Assembly: GCF_001905095.1 (NCBI RefSeq)
Contig: NZ_LWLS01000046.1
Span: 62,001-126,000 of the forward strand
Direction: 5' to 3'
DNA from: Micromonospora sp. CB01531
GTDB taxonomy: Bacteria; Actinomycetota; Actinomycetes; Mycobacteriales; Micromonosporaceae
Length of the DNA stretch: 64,000 nt
The stretch's first letter is position 1; each line of letters begins with the position of its first letter. This document shows positions 40,243-49,020 of this stretch, piece by piece. The translations under genes were made by a program, and so were the position numbers. The notes under the pieces are model-generated. The model was not told the origin of the DNA. It made no database searches and was given only the letters and a program-made list of their open reading frames with translations.

Positions 40243-41556
40243 TCACAGGTGGTGCTGGCGCCACCGGGTCTGCTCCATCTCGGCGGCGATCTGCTCCTCC
40301 AGCGCGAGCTGCCGGATCTGGCGCCGCCGGCCGTCCTCGCGGAGCGTCTCGGCGACGATGGCGGCCACGCAGAGCGCCGCCAGCAGCACCACCGCCACCA
40401 GTTCCGGCAGCCCGGCCGCCGCCGGGGCCACCGCCACGATCACCACCGTCGCCCCCAGCAACGGCCAGCGCACGGCGTGCAGCACCAGCAACGCGCAGGC
40501 CGCGAGGCTGAGCAGGTAGACGGCGACCCCGCCGTAGAGGACCGTCACCCAGAAGGCGCCGAGCGGCTCCCCCCAGGACGGTGTGCTGGACGAGGCCGAC
40601 TCGGCGAGCAGGTCCTTGAGCCCCAGGGCGAAGAAGATGATCCCGGCGACCATCGGCAGGTGCAGGTAGGTGTACGCGTTCCGGGCCAGCCGGGCCCGGG
40701 CGCCCGGCTCCCGGGCGGCGTGCAGCCGCTGCTCGACCCCGGGGGCGAGGGTGTCGAAGTACGCCCACCAGAGCACCGCGGCGATCGCGACGCCGAGCAC
40801 CGCGGCGGTCATCACCGGCCCGGTCAGCGGCAGCGCGCTGATCGCCTTCGGACCCAGCCCGAGCGCGATGATCGACTCGCCGAGCGCGAGCAGGACCATC
40901 AGGGCGTGCCGCTCCGCCCAGTGCCCGGCGGAGGTCACCACCCAGTACGAGCCGCCGAGGATGATGCCCGCCACGTACTCCACCAGCACCGCTGCCGTCC
41001 ACAGGCTGAGCTGGATGGCGTTCGCCAGGGCTCCGGAGGTGACCCGGGGCGGCACCTGCCCGGCGGCGACCAGCAGCGCCGTGGCGGCCAGCGGCAGTGC
41101 GGCGAGCCGCAGCCAGAGCCGGAACTGGGCCGGATCGGACCGGGCCACCCAGCCGAAGACCGCGAGCTGCGGGGCGCGGACCAGGAAGTAGCAGACCGCG
41201 AAGACGAGCGGGCCGTTGAGCCCGCCGGGCTGGTCCACGAACGCGCCCGGGATGCTCAGCACCAGCAGGAAGGCGGCGGCCCCGATGACGAAGCCGACCA
41301 CCGGTAGCACACCCTGGTCGGCCCGGACCAGGTTGCCGAGGCCGGCGAAACCCTGCCAGCACCACCAGAGCAGCGCCAGCACGAGCAGGGCATGGAACAG
41401 GTTGACCCAGCTGGGCCGGCTCGCGGTCAGGCCGGTGACGGTGAGGAACGCGAAGACGAAGACGAGGTCGAAGAAGAGTTCCAGCCGCGTCACCCGGGAC
41501 CCCGGCGCGCCGAGCCGGACCACGCTCGCCCACCGGGTGCCGCCGCTGTTCCTCAC
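40243..41556 (-). CDS. Low temperature requirement A (LtrA) family membrane protein
   Basis: It opens with VTRLELFFDLVFVFAFLTVT, the LtrA hallmark (L-E-L-F-F-D-L-V-F-V), and has about twelve hydrophobic segments. HWAERHALMVLLALGESIIA and ARNAYTYLHLPMVAGIIFFA are the other conserved blocks. A charged tail ends the protein. LtrA was linked to low-temperature growth in Listeria; its biochemical role is unknown. GTG 41556 is my choice (VRNSGGTRWAS); GTG 41586 would add ten residues. Neither has a Shine-Dalgarno. The 121-bp gap to the next, larger LtrA gene separates two independent coding units on the same strand. Confidence 0.85.
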   Translation of the reverse strand: MRNSGGTRWASVVRLGAPGSRVTRLELFFDLVFVFAFLTVTGLTASRPSWVNLFHALLVLALLWWCWQGFAGLGNLVRADQGVLPVVGFVIGAAAFLLVLSIPGAFVDQPGGLNGPLVFAVCYFLVRAPQLAVFGWVARSDPAQFRLWLRLAALPLAATALLVAAGQVPPRVTSGALANAIQLSLWTAAVLVEYVAGIILGGSYWVVTSAGHWAERHALMVLLALGESIIALGLGPKAISALPLTGPVMTAAVLGVAIAAVLWWAYFDTLAPGVEQRLHAAREPGARARLARNAYTYLHLPMVAGIIFFALGLKDLLAESASSSTPSWGEPLGAFWVTVLYGGVAVYLLSLAACALLVLHAVRWPLLGATVVIVAVAPAAAGLPELVAVVLLAALCVAAIVAETLREDGRRRQIRQLALEEQIAAEMEQTRWRQHHL

Positions 41557-41677
41557 CCGCGCAGTGTCGCAGCCGGTGCGCCCCACCGAGTGCGATCCGG
41601 GCAGGCTGGTCGCTGCCGGCGGCGATCTGGCGCCCGCCGTCCTGACCGGCTGCGGTGCGGGCGGTCAGCGGCACCCG

Positions 41678-44134
41678 CTACGGTCCCGCCTCGGGGACCA
41701 GCGGTTCGCGCAGCACCCTTCTGAGTTGCGCCGTACGCAGCGCTTCGACGATCAAGAAGATGATGGCGACGGCGACGAGGACCGCGAGGCCCGCCAGCCC
41801 GGCCCACGGGGCGGCCAGCGGGACCAGCGCGACGAACACCAGGGTCGTGATGCCGCGGATCCACCGGATGCGGTGCTGCGTCCGCCACCAGAAGGCCTGA
41901 TCGCCGATCAGATAGAGGATCACCCCGCCGTAGAGGGCGAGGTGGGCCAGGGTGGGCAACCCCGCGGCCAGCCCGGGCCTCCGGTGCGCCAGCGCGAGCG
42001 TCTGACCCAGACCGAGCGCGACCAGCACGATGCCGGCCACCATCACCAGGTGCAGAAAGGTGTACGCGTCGGCGGCCAGCCGGCTGCGGTCGCCGCCCGC
42101 AGCGGTCTCCACGGCGCGTTCCCCGGCGATGGCGTCGACGTCGAAGTACACCCACCACAGCGTGCCCACCAGCGCCGTGCCGAGGATCGCCCCGACGACC
42201 ACCAGCCCGGATATCGGTTGGTCCGCCACCGCACGTCCGGTGGCGATGATCGCCTCGCCGAGCGCGACGATGACGATCAGGCCGTACCGCTCCGCCCAGT
42301 GACTGGCCGAGCTGATCCGCCACCGCGTGACGTTCACCAGGTACCGACTGCCGTAGTCGACGGCTATGGCAGCCAACCACAGGGCGATCCGCAGCGGGCT
42401 GTAGGGTCCCCGCACGCCGACCAGTTCGGGCAGCAGCGCGGCGCCCAGCAGCAGGAGCGTCGCCAGCCCGGCCGCGAGGGCGAGCAGCAGCAGTTGGCGG
42501 CGTAAGCCGGGATTGCCGCGCGCGACCACCCAGAACGAGCCCAGGTGCAGCGCCCGGACGACGCCGTAGCAGGTCGCGAAAAGCAGCGGCCCGTACAGCC
42601 CGACCCGCGACGGGTCGTAGAACGCCACCGGGATCGCGATCGCGATGATGAGGATGTTCGCCGCCACGGCGACGTAGACCAGGCGAGTTCCCGGCTCGTC
42701 GGTGCGCAGCGCGGTGGACAGCCACGCGAACACGTTCCAGGCCCACCAGAGTACGGCCAGCACCGCCAGCCCGCGGACCAGCCCGTGCCAGGTCGGATCG
42801 GCGGCCATCAGGCTGGTGACCTGGATGAACGCGTAGACGAAGACCAGATCGAAGAAGAGTTCCTTCGGGGCCACACCGACGGCCCGCTGGACGGCGGGCT
42901 GGATCGCGCGGTGCAGGACCTGGTGCCGGCCCCGGAAGACGGTACGGTCGGCGAGCACGAGCACGGCCACCAGGACGGCGAGAATCCCGAGCGCGGCGAG
43001 CGCCGGCACCTGGGCCGCCACCGGTATGCCGAGGGCGAGCAGGACGAGGCCGAGCAGCGGCCCACGGCCCACGATGTGCATCGTGCGACCTTCGAAGGCG
43101 AGCAGCCCGGCCAGGTACAGGATCACGCCGCCGTACAGTGCGAGCAGGGACAGCCCGGGCAGCGGCTCCGGTTCGCCGGCGGCCCCCACCGCCTTCTCGA
43201 GGCCGAGGGAGAGCAGGATCAGACCGCCGACCATCGGCAGGTGCAGAAAGGTGTACGCGTTCCGGGCCAGCCGTACCCGGGCCGCCCCGGACACCTGCTC
43301 AAGGGCGAGTTCGGCGGCGAACCGGGCGAGGTCGAAGTAGGTCCACCAGAGCACGCCCACGATGCTCATGCTGAGCAGGATGGCGGCGACCAGCGGCCAG
43401 GTGATCGGTTCGGTGGAGCCGATGCCCCGGCTGACCCCGACGGAGATGATGGTCTCGCCGAACGCGACCATGACGATCAGGGCATGCCGCTCGACCCAGT
43501 GTCGTACCGGGATGTCGCGCCCACCGACCGCGCCGGTGAGCACCCCACCGCGGTACTCGATGAGGATCGCCAGGAGCACCAGCCCCAGGCGGGCCCACGG
43601 ATGGATCTCGACGTCGATCAACCGGCTGGCCAGCAGCGCCGCGAGCAGCAGCAGCGGGGCGGCACCGAACAGGGGCAGCCAGCCGCGCCGGACCCGCTGC
43701 CGGGAGACCGGGTCGGACCGGGCGCAGATCATCGCGACCGTCAGGGCGCCGGCCCGCGCGGCGAGGTAGCCCAGCACGAAGATGAGCGGGCCGGGTAGCC
43801 CACCGGGCCGGTCGACGAATGCCTCCTGAATCGCCACCCCCACCACGAAGATGATCGCGATGAGGCCGAAGGCGACCATCGGCATGATCCCCCGGTCCAA
43901 CCGGATGGAGTTGCTGAGCCAGGCGTAGGAGGCCCAGCACCACCACAGCAGCGCGAGCAGCAGCAGACCGCGCACGATCCCGAAGAGGTCGGGATGGGCA
44001 GCGGCCACGCTGGTCACGTTGAGGAAGGCGTAGACGAAAACCAGGTCGAGGAAGAGTTCCAGCCGGGTCACCCCGCCGCTCTCGGCGACCATCTGGAACC
44101 GATCGGAGAGTCCCCTCGACCTACCGCTGGCCAT
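41678..44134 (-). CDS. Tandem LtrA-LtrA fusion membrane protein, 818 aa
   Basis: Two complete LtrA units sit in one chain. The first (about 20-400) starts VTRLELFLDLVFVYAFLNVT, with HWVERHALIVMVAFGETIIS and ARNAYTFLHLPMVGGLILLS. The second (about 420-810) starts KELFFDLVFVYAFIQVTSLM, with HWAERYGLIVIVALGEAIIA and AADAYTFLHLVMVAGIVLVA. About 23-24 membrane segments result. A charged joint around residues 395-420 links the halves. ATG 44134 is the likely start. Together with the neighbouring single-unit gene this makes three LtrA domains in a row, suggesting local duplication and fusion. The function is unknown. Confidence 0.88.
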   Translation of the reverse strand: MASGRSRGLSDRFQMVAESGGVTRLELFLDLVFVYAFLNVTSVAAAHPDLFGIVRGLLLLALLWWCWASYAWLSNSIRLDRGIMPMVAFGLIAIIFVVGVAIQEAFVDRPGGLPGPLIFVLGYLAARAGALTVAMICARSDPVSRQRVRRGWLPLFGAAPLLLLAALLASRLIDVEIHPWARLGLVLLAILIEYRGGVLTGAVGGRDIPVRHWVERHALIVMVAFGETIISVGVSRGIGSTEPITWPLVAAILLSMSIVGVLWWTYFDLARFAAELALEQVSGAARVRLARNAYTFLHLPMVGGLILLSLGLEKAVGAAGEPEPLPGLSLLALYGGVILYLAGLLAFEGRTMHIVGRGPLLGLVLLALGIPVAAQVPALAALGILAVLVAVLVLADRTVFRGRHQVLHRAIQPAVQRAVGVAPKELFFDLVFVYAFIQVTSLMAADPTWHGLVRGLAVLAVLWWAWNVFAWLSTALRTDEPGTRLVYVAVAANILIIAIAIPVAFYDPSRVGLYGPLLFATCYGVVRALHLGSFWVVARGNPGLRRQLLLLALAAGLATLLLLGAALLPELVGVRGPYSPLRIALWLAAIAVDYGSRYLVNVTRWRISSASHWAERYGLIVIVALGEAIIATGRAVADQPISGLVVVGAILGTALVGTLWWVYFDVDAIAGERAVETAAGGDRSRLAADAYTFLHLVMVAGIVLVALGLGQTLALAHRRPGLAAGLPTLAHLALYGGVILYLIGDQAFWWRTQHRIRWIRGITTLVFVALVPLAAPWAGLAGLAVLVAVAIIFLIVEALRTAQLRRVLREPLVPEAGP

Positions 44135-44157
44135 CGCTTGAGTCTGCCGGGCGCCGG

Positions 44158-44173
44158 TGCCCCGCGCGGGGCA
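44158..44173 (-). terminator. GC palindrome between the MocR and LtrA genes
   Basis: The perfect 16-bp palindrome TGCCCCGCGCGGGGCA lies within 58 bp separating two same-strand genes, flanked by CCGG on both sides. It probably ends the MocR transcript. Confidence 0.45.
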
Positions 44174-44192
44174 TCCGGCAAGCCCGCCCGGC

Positions 44193-45650
44193 TCAGGCGA
44201 TGACGGACGGCTCCCGCCACTGCGGGCGGCCGGTCCGGTCGAGGTCGTAGCGGACCGCGGCGAGCCGGCCGACGGCCTCCACCAGGTCGGCGGCGGGCAG
44301 CGTGAACGGCAGCCGCAGGAACCGCTCGAGGGTGCCGTCCAGGCCGAACCGGGGCCCGGGCGCCAGGCGTACGCCGACCTCCTCGGCGGCCCGGGCCAGG
44401 GCGCTGGAGACCGGCCCGTCCAACTCGACCCAGAGCGTCACGCCGCCGCGCGGCACGCTGACCCGCCAGTCGGGCAGCCGCTCGGCCAGCGCGCCGACCA
44501 GCGCGTCCCGCTGGGCGGCGAGCTGCGCCCGCCGCGCGGCCACGATGGTCGCCGCTTCGGCGAGCAGGTGCACCGCGACGAGCTGGTCGAGGACCGGGCT
44601 GGCCATGTCGACGCCGACCCGGGCGGCGGCCAGCCGCTGCACCTGCGGCGCGGACGCCCGGACCCAGCCGATCCGCAGGCCACCCCAGTACGGCTTGCTC
44701 ATCCCGCCGATGCTGATCACCCGGGAGTGCCTGTCGAAGGTGGCGACCGGCGGCGGCAGCGGGGTGCCGTCCAGCGGCAGGTCCACGAAGGACTCGTCGA
44801 TCACCAGGTCGGTCCCGGCCGCGTGGGCGGCGGCGACCAGCCGCTCGCGCAACTCGGTCGCCATCAGGTGGCCGGTCGGGTTCTGGAACTCGGGGATCAG
44901 GTACGCCAGCTTCGGCCGGGCCTGCCGGATGCTGCCCAGCAGCAGGTCGGCGTCCCAGCCGAGGTCGTCCATGGCGAGGCCGTGGGTGCTGATGCGGGCC
45001 CGGCGGGCCGACAGCGCGGCGAGCGCGTTGGGGTAGGTCGGGGACTCGACCAGCACCCCGCCGCCGGGCGACAGGGCCAGCCGCAGCACCAGGTCCAGCG
45101 CGTGCTGGGTGCCGCTGGTGACCATGATCTGCTCCGGGCTGGTCGGCAGCCCCCGCTCGGTGTACGCCCGGGCCACCGCCTCGCGCAGCTCGATGATGCC
45201 GGTCGGGTGGTAGCCGGCCCCGCCCAGGTAGTGGGGCAGGTCCTCGGTGGCCGCCCGGGCGGCCGGGACGAGCTGCGGCGGGGCGGCGAGCGCGGCCACC
45301 CCGAGGTCGATCATGTCCCGGTCGTCCAGCGGGGTCCACAGCCCGGTGCTGGCCATCCGGTGGGTACCGGGCAGCATGGTCCAGCTGCCGGCCCCGCGCC
45401 GGCTGGCCAGGTGGCCGCTCTCGCGCAGCTCCCGGTAGGCGGCGGTGACCGTGGTACGGCTGATCCGCAGCGCCTCCGCCAGCTCCCGCTCGGCCGGCAG
45501 GCGTACCCCCAGGGGGAGCCGGCCGTCGGCGAGCAGGCCGCGGACCGCGGCGGCGAGCGCGGCGTAGTCGGGGCTGCGTCGGCGGCCGGGCAGCGCGTGC
45601 CACTGGCCGAGGAGCCGAGCCAATTGGACACCACGCACCTGACTCGTCAT
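44193..45650 (-). CDS. MocR-family regulator (GntR wHTH fused to aminotransferase fold)
   Basis: The N-terminal winged helix is RLPLGVRLPAERELAEALRI followed by SRTTVTAAYRELRESGHL (about 50-90). The C-terminal ~370 residues are a fold-type I aminotransferase: TSGTQHALDLVL, the PLP lysine in GGMSKPYWGGLRIGWV, and EFQNPTGHLM. MocR proteins bind PLP and act as regulators rather than transaminases. The start ATG 45650 has GGAGGGGTGGCC. It is divergent from a yczE gene, the known pairing of the YczR subgroup. Four helically phased ATTGG boxes in and around the shared promoter are likely binding sites. Confidence 0.9.
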   Translation of the reverse strand: MTSQVRGVQLARLLGQWHALPGRRRSPDYAALAAAVRGLLADGRLPLGVRLPAERELAEALRISRTTVTAAYRELRESGHLASRRGAGSWTMLPGTHRMASTGLWTPLDDRDMIDLGVAALAAPPQLVPAARAATEDLPHYLGGAGYHPTGIIELREAVARAYTERGLPTSPEQIMVTSGTQHALDLVLRLALSPGGGVLVESPTYPNALAALSARRARISTHGLAMDDLGWDADLLLGSIRQARPKLAYLIPEFQNPTGHLMATELRERLVAAAHAAGTDLVIDESFVDLPLDGTPLPPPVATFDRHSRVISIGGMSKPYWGGLRIGWVRASAPQVQRLAAARVGVDMASPVLDQLVAVHLLAEAATIVAARRAQLAAQRDALVGALAERLPDWRVSVPRGGVTLWVELDGPVSSALARAAEEVGVRLAPGPRFGLDGTLERFLRLPFTLPAADLVEAVGRLAAVRYDLDRTGRPQWREPSVIA

Positions 45651-45722
45651 GGCCACCCCTCCGGAATTGGCTCTGTCGTGGGCGAGATTGGACCCTAGGG
45701 TGGCATGCATGGCACCGATTGG
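45623..45722. promoter_or_regulatory. Phased ATTGG boxes, candidate MocR binding sites, with yczE promoter
   Basis: ATTGG occurs in the same orientation at 45623, 45666, 45687 and 45718. Spacings of 43, 21 and 31 bp are close to 4, 2 and 3 helical turns, so all four face one side of the helix. TAGGGT (45696-45701) seven bases before ATG 45709 is a -10 box for a leaderless yczE mRNA. MocR regulators are known to bind direct repeats. Confidence 0.55.
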
Positions 45723-46386
45723 CAATTTCCGGTACCGGCCCGCCCGGCGACTGACCCAGCTCTACGCCGGGCTCACCCTCTACGGCGTCAGCATGGCCCT
45801 GATGATCCGGTCCGGCCTCGGCCTCGACCCGTGGGACGTGTTCCATCAGGGCCTCGCCCGGCAGACCGGGCTCTCCTTCGGCACGGTCACCATCGCGGTC
45901 GGCGCCCTGGTACTGCTGCTGTGGATCCCGCTGCGGCAACGCCCCGGCCTCGGCACGGTCAGCAACGTGGTGGTGATCGGGCTGGTGGTGGACGGCACCC
46001 TGGCCCTGGTGCCGGCCGGCGGCGGCCTGCCGCTCCGGATCTGCCTGCTGGTCGTCGGGATCGTCGCCAACGGCGCGGCCACCGGGCTCTACCTCGGGGC
46101 GGCCTTCGGCCCCGGCCCGCGCGACGGCCTGATGACCGGGTACGTCGCCCGCCGCCCCGGCCGCTCCATCCGGCTGGTCCGGACCGTCATCGAGGTGACC
46201 GTGCTGGCGCTGGGCTGGCTGCTCGGCGGCACGGTCGGCGTTGGCACGGTCGCGTACGCGCTCGCCATCGGGCCGCTCGCCCAGTTGTTCATCCCGCTCT
46301 TCGCGGTGCCCCCGCAGCAGTCGGAGGAGTCCGCCGTGGAGCCGGCGGTGGGCCCCACGCCGAGCCCGGCCGGCGAGGCGGCCTGA
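45709..46386 (+). CDS. YczE/YyaS/YitT-type membrane protein
   Basis: The 225-aa protein has five hydrophobic segments and the family pattern LYGVSMALMIRSGLGLDPWD then VFHQGLA near the N-terminus, with GLYLGAAFGPGPRDGLMTG after the third or fourth segment. In Bacillus subtilis YczE, next to the MocR regulator YczR, is needed for surfactin production by an unknown mechanism. The start is ATG 45709, leaderless by inference. The C-terminus is a short Pro/Glu tail. Confidence 0.88.
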   Translation: MAPIGNFRYRPARRLTQLYAGLTLYGVSMALMIRSGLGLDPWDVFHQGLARQTGLSFGTVTIAVGALVLLLWIPLRQRPGLGTVSNVVVIGLVVDGTLALVPAGGGLPLRICLLVVGIVANGAATGLYLGAAFGPGPRDGLMTGYVARRPGRSIRLVRTVIEVTVLALGWLLGGTVGVGTVAYALAIGPLAQLFIPLFAVPPQQSEESAVEPAVGPTPSPAGEAA

Positions 46387-46416
46387 GCCGGGGTCACCGG
46401 GCAGTGCCACCCCGGC
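46387..46416 (+). terminator. Terminator after yczE
   Basis: An inverted repeat GCCGGGGT (46387-46394)/ACCCCGGC (46409-46416) with a 14-nt loop directly follows the stop codon. Confidence 0.55.
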
Positions 46417-46526
46417 CACGCCGACGGCCACCGGACGGGCCGGACCGCACCCCGGCTGAGCTGCGCCGACGTCCGGCGTCGAAACCAGGTGTTTTCTCCG
46501 CCGGCAACGCCGGGCATCATTCGTTC

Positions 46527-46988
46527 ATGGGGGAGAACGGATGGCGCTGGACCGACGCCTGGATCTTCGTCTCGCTGGTGATCGCGAGCGGTGCCGGACG
46601 GCACCGCCGGGCGGCCACCACCCGGCGTCCGGAGGGTGTCCGCCTGGCTGATGTCCTCTCCACCGCCGACCACCTCAACCGGTCCATCCCAGAGCGGGAC
46701 GAGGTCGAGGGCGCCGTCCGCCGGCTGCTCGGCGCGGGCCTGGTCACCGTCTCCGACGGCTGGTTCCGGATCACCCCGGACGGCGAGCAGCTGTGGCGCA
46801 CCCGGCCGAGCGCTGGGCTGGGGACCACCGTGGACACCGTGCAGGGCGTGCTGACCCGCCGGCACACGCCGGGCACGTCCGACTGGAGCCTCGCCGAGGA
46901 CGACCACGCCGCCGCCGTCCAGGAGTACGTGGTCCGGTCGATCCCGATGCCGCGCCGTTCCCCCGAGGGCCATTCCGGCCGCCCCTGA
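46527..46988 (+). CDS. Hypothetical protein with winged-helix-like core, 153 aa
   Basis: I do not recognise the family by name. The start is ATG 46527 (MGENGWRWTDAWIFVSLVIA). CATCAT six bases upstream suggests a leaderless mRNA. The middle (VRLADVLSTADHLNRSIPER, then DEVEGAVRRLLGAGLVTVSD followed by GWFRITPDGEQLW) has the helix-helix-beta hairpin layout of a winged helix that distinguishes subunits or reads DNA. The C-terminal tail (SIPMPRRSPEGHSGRP) is disordered. Codon use is typical of the genome. Confidence 0.7.
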   Translation: MGENGWRWTDAWIFVSLVIASGAGRHRRAATTRRPEGVRLADVLSTADHLNRSIPERDEVEGAVRRLLGAGLVTVSDGWFRITPDGEQLWRTRPSAGLGTTVDTVQGVLTRRHTPGTSDWSLAEDDHAAAVQEYVVRSIPMPRRSPEGHSGRP

Positions 46989-47017
46989 ACCCGCCGCCTC
47001 CTTTGACCGCGCCAGCG

Positions 47018-47101
47018 CGGCCACCTGGCGGTGTCCGGACCGGCGCGATACCGCTACATCGGCGACCTGGCGGCATCCGGGCCGGCATGACACCGCCAGC
47101 T
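47018..47101 (+). repeat. Two imperfect 42-bp direct repeats
   Basis: Units at 47018-47059 and 47060-47101 share CGGC-ACCTGGCGG and TCCGG-CCGGC segments, and the first ~12 bases of a third unit follow. An internal inverted pair GGCGGTGTC/GACACCGCC could fold. They lie between the converging 153-aa gene and hisF; the function is unknown. Confidence 0.5.
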
Positions 47102-47141
47102 CGGCGACCCGGGTCCGGTCAGGGGCGGGCCGGTGGGTGGG

Positions 47142-47909
47142 TCAGCGGACCGGGTGGCCGGCGGTGCGCAGGGCGTCCTTGACCTCGCCGACGGTCAGCT
47201 CGCCGAAGTGGAAGACGCTGGCCGCGAGCACCGCGTCGGCGCCCGCGCCGATCGCCGGCGGGAAGTGCGCCACCGCGCCGGCGCCGCCGCTCGCGATCAC
47301 CGGCACGTCGACGGCCGCCCGGACAGCCTGGATCAGCGGCAGGTCGAAGCCGGCCTTGGTCCCGTCGGCGTCCATCGAGTTGAGCAGGATCTCCCCCGCA
47401 CCCAGCTCGGCGCCGCGCCGGGCCCACTCGACCGCATCGAGGCCGGTGCCCCGGCGGCCGCCGTGGGTGGTCACCTCGAAGCCGCTCGGCGTGGTGCCGT
47501 CCGGCGCCCGCCGCACGTCGAGGGAGAGCACCAGCACCTGCCGGCCGAACCGGTCGGCGATCTCGGCGATCAGCTCCGGCCGGGCGATCGCGGCGGTGTT
47601 CACGCCGACCTTGTCCGCGCCCGCCCGCAGCAGCGTGTCGACGTCGGCGACCGTGCGTACGCCGCCGCCGACGGTGAGCGGGATGAAGACCGACTCGGCG
47701 GTGCGCCGGACCACGTCGAGCATGGTTCCCCGGTCGCTGACGGACGCGGTGACGTCGAGGAAGGTCAGCTCGTCCGCGCCGCCCCGGTCGTACGCGGCCG
47801 CCAGCTCGACCGGGTCGCCGGCGTCCCGGAGGTCGACGAAGTTGACCCCCTTGACCACCCGTCCGGCGTCCACGTCCAGACAGGGGATCACCCGTACCGC
47901 CACCGTCAT
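47142..47909 (-). CDS. hisF: Imidazole glycerol phosphate synthase, cyclase subunit
   Basis: With HisH it makes imidazole glycerol phosphate and AICAR from PRFAR. The (beta/alpha)8 barrel shows [20 protein letters not shown] (catalytic Asp in CLD), [14 protein letters not shown] and [12 protein letters not shown] (second catalytic Asp in DADGTK). The start ATG 47909 lies six bases after TAGGCT, so the mRNA is probably leaderless and hisF has its own promoter although it follows the his operon. The 255-aa length is normal. Confidence 0.97.
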   Translation of the reverse strand: MTVAVRVIPCLDVDAGRVVKGVNFVDLRDAGDPVELAAAYDRGGADELTFLDVTASVSDRGTMLDVVRRTAESVFIPLTVGGGVRTVADVDTLLRAGADKVGVNTAAIARPELIAEIADRFGRQVLVLSLDVRRAPDGTTPSGFEVTTHGGRRGTGLDAVEWARRGAELGAGEILLNSMDADGTKAGFDLPLIQAVRAAVDVPVIASGGAGAVAHFPPAIGAGADAVLAASVFHFGELTVGEVKDALRTAGHPVR

Positions 47910-47973
47910 GTCGCGAGCCTATCCTTCCCCGTTTCCGGCAGCGGCCGGCCTGTGAGGCCGACCACGGTGCTGG

Positions 47974-48014
47974 CCGGGCCCCTCCACTACCGGGCTCCTT
48001 GTGCAGGGGCCCGG
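47974..48014 (-). terminator. Terminator at the end of the his operon transcript
   Basis: A perfect 10-bp inverted repeat CCGGGCCCCT (47974-47983)/AGGGGCCCGG (48005-48014) is nested inside a second one, CTGTGAGGC/GCCTCACAG. It lies just after the oxidoreductase stop and before the hisF promoter. Confidence 0.65.
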
Positions 48015-48021
48015 TCCTGCC

Positions 48022-49020
48022 TCACAGCCGGACCAGCATCTTGCCCAGGTTCTCGCCGCGCAGCATGCCGAGGAACGCCGCCGGGGCGTGCTCGATGCCG
48101 TTGACCACCGTCTCGTCGTAAGCGATCTTCCCGGCGCGCAGCCAGCCGGCCGTCTCCTGGACGAACTGCTCGCGCAGGTGACCGTGGTCGCCGACCAGGA
48201 AGCCGCGCAGGGTGAGCCGCTTGCCGATCAACAGCGCCAGGTTGCGCGGCGCGGCGGGCGGCTCGGTGGCGTTGTACTGGGCGATCATGCCGCAGATCGC
48301 GGCCCGGCCATGCGGGTTCATCGCCCCGATCGCGGCCTCCAGGTGCTCGCCGCCGACGTTGTCGAAGTACACGTCGACGCCGTCGGGCGCGGCGGTCCGC
48401 AGGGCGTCCCGGACCGGGCCGTCGTGGTAGTCGAAGGCGGCGTCGAAGCCGAGCGACCTGAGCCGCTCGACCTTGCCCGGCGAGCCGGCGCTGCCGACCA
48501 CCCGGGCCGCGCCGCGCAGCTTGGCGATCTGGCCGACCATGCTGCCGACCGCGCCGGCCGCGCCGGAGACGAAGACGGTCTCGCCGGGCTTCATGGCGGC
48601 CACGTCGAGCAGGCCGGCGTACGCGGTCAGCCCGGTCATGCCGAGCACGCCCAGGTAGGCGCTCAGCGGGGCGAGGTTCGGGTCGACCTGGCGGGCGGCC
48701 TTCGCGTCGACCAGCGCGTACTCGCGCCAACCGAGGCCGTGCAGCACGGTGTCGCCGGGCGCGAACCCGTCGGCCTCGCTGGTCATCACCTCGCCGACCG
48801 CGCCGCCGTCGAGCGGGGCGTCGAGGGCGAACGGGGGCAGGTACGACTTGACGTCGTTCATCCGGCCGCGCATGTACGGGTCGACCGAGATGAACCGGTT
48901 GCGGACCACCAGCTGCCCGGGGCCCGGGGTGGGCACCTCGGTCTCCACGAGGCGGAAGTTGTCGGCGGTCGGCCAGCCCTGCGGGCGGGAGGCCAGGTGG
49001 ATCTCGCGGTTGGTGCTCAT
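48022..49020 (-). CDS. NADP-dependent oxidoreductase (zinc-free MDR, CurA/PTGR-like)
   Basis: The 332-aa medium-chain reductase has the dinucleotide site VFVSGAAGAVGSMVGQIAKL (about 145-164). FISVDPYMRGRM near residue 47 and YFDNVGGEHLEAAIGAMNPH are characteristic of the prostaglandin/curcumin reductase group. It has no zinc-binding cysteines. The start is ATG 49020, overlapping the RidA stop (TGATG), so it is coupled to the his operon. It probably reduces an enone or acts as quinone reductase. It has no known role in histidine synthesis, so its position looks opportunistic. Confidence 0.9.
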   Translation of the reverse strand: MSTNREIHLASRPQGWPTADNFRLVETEVPTPGPGQLVVRNRFISVDPYMRGRMNDVKSYLPPFALDAPLDGGAVGEVMTSEADGFAPGDTVLHGLGWREYALVDAKAARQVDPNLAPLSAYLGVLGMTGLTAYAGLLDVAAMKPGETVFVSGAAGAVGSMVGQIAKLRGAARVVGSAGSPGKVERLRSLGFDAAFDYHDGPVRDALRTAAPDGVDVYFDNVGGEHLEAAIGAMNPHGRAAICGMIAQYNATEPPAAPRNLALLIGKRLTLRGFLVGDHGHLREQFVQETAGWLRAGKIAYDETVVNGIEHAPAAFLGMLRGENLGKMLVRL

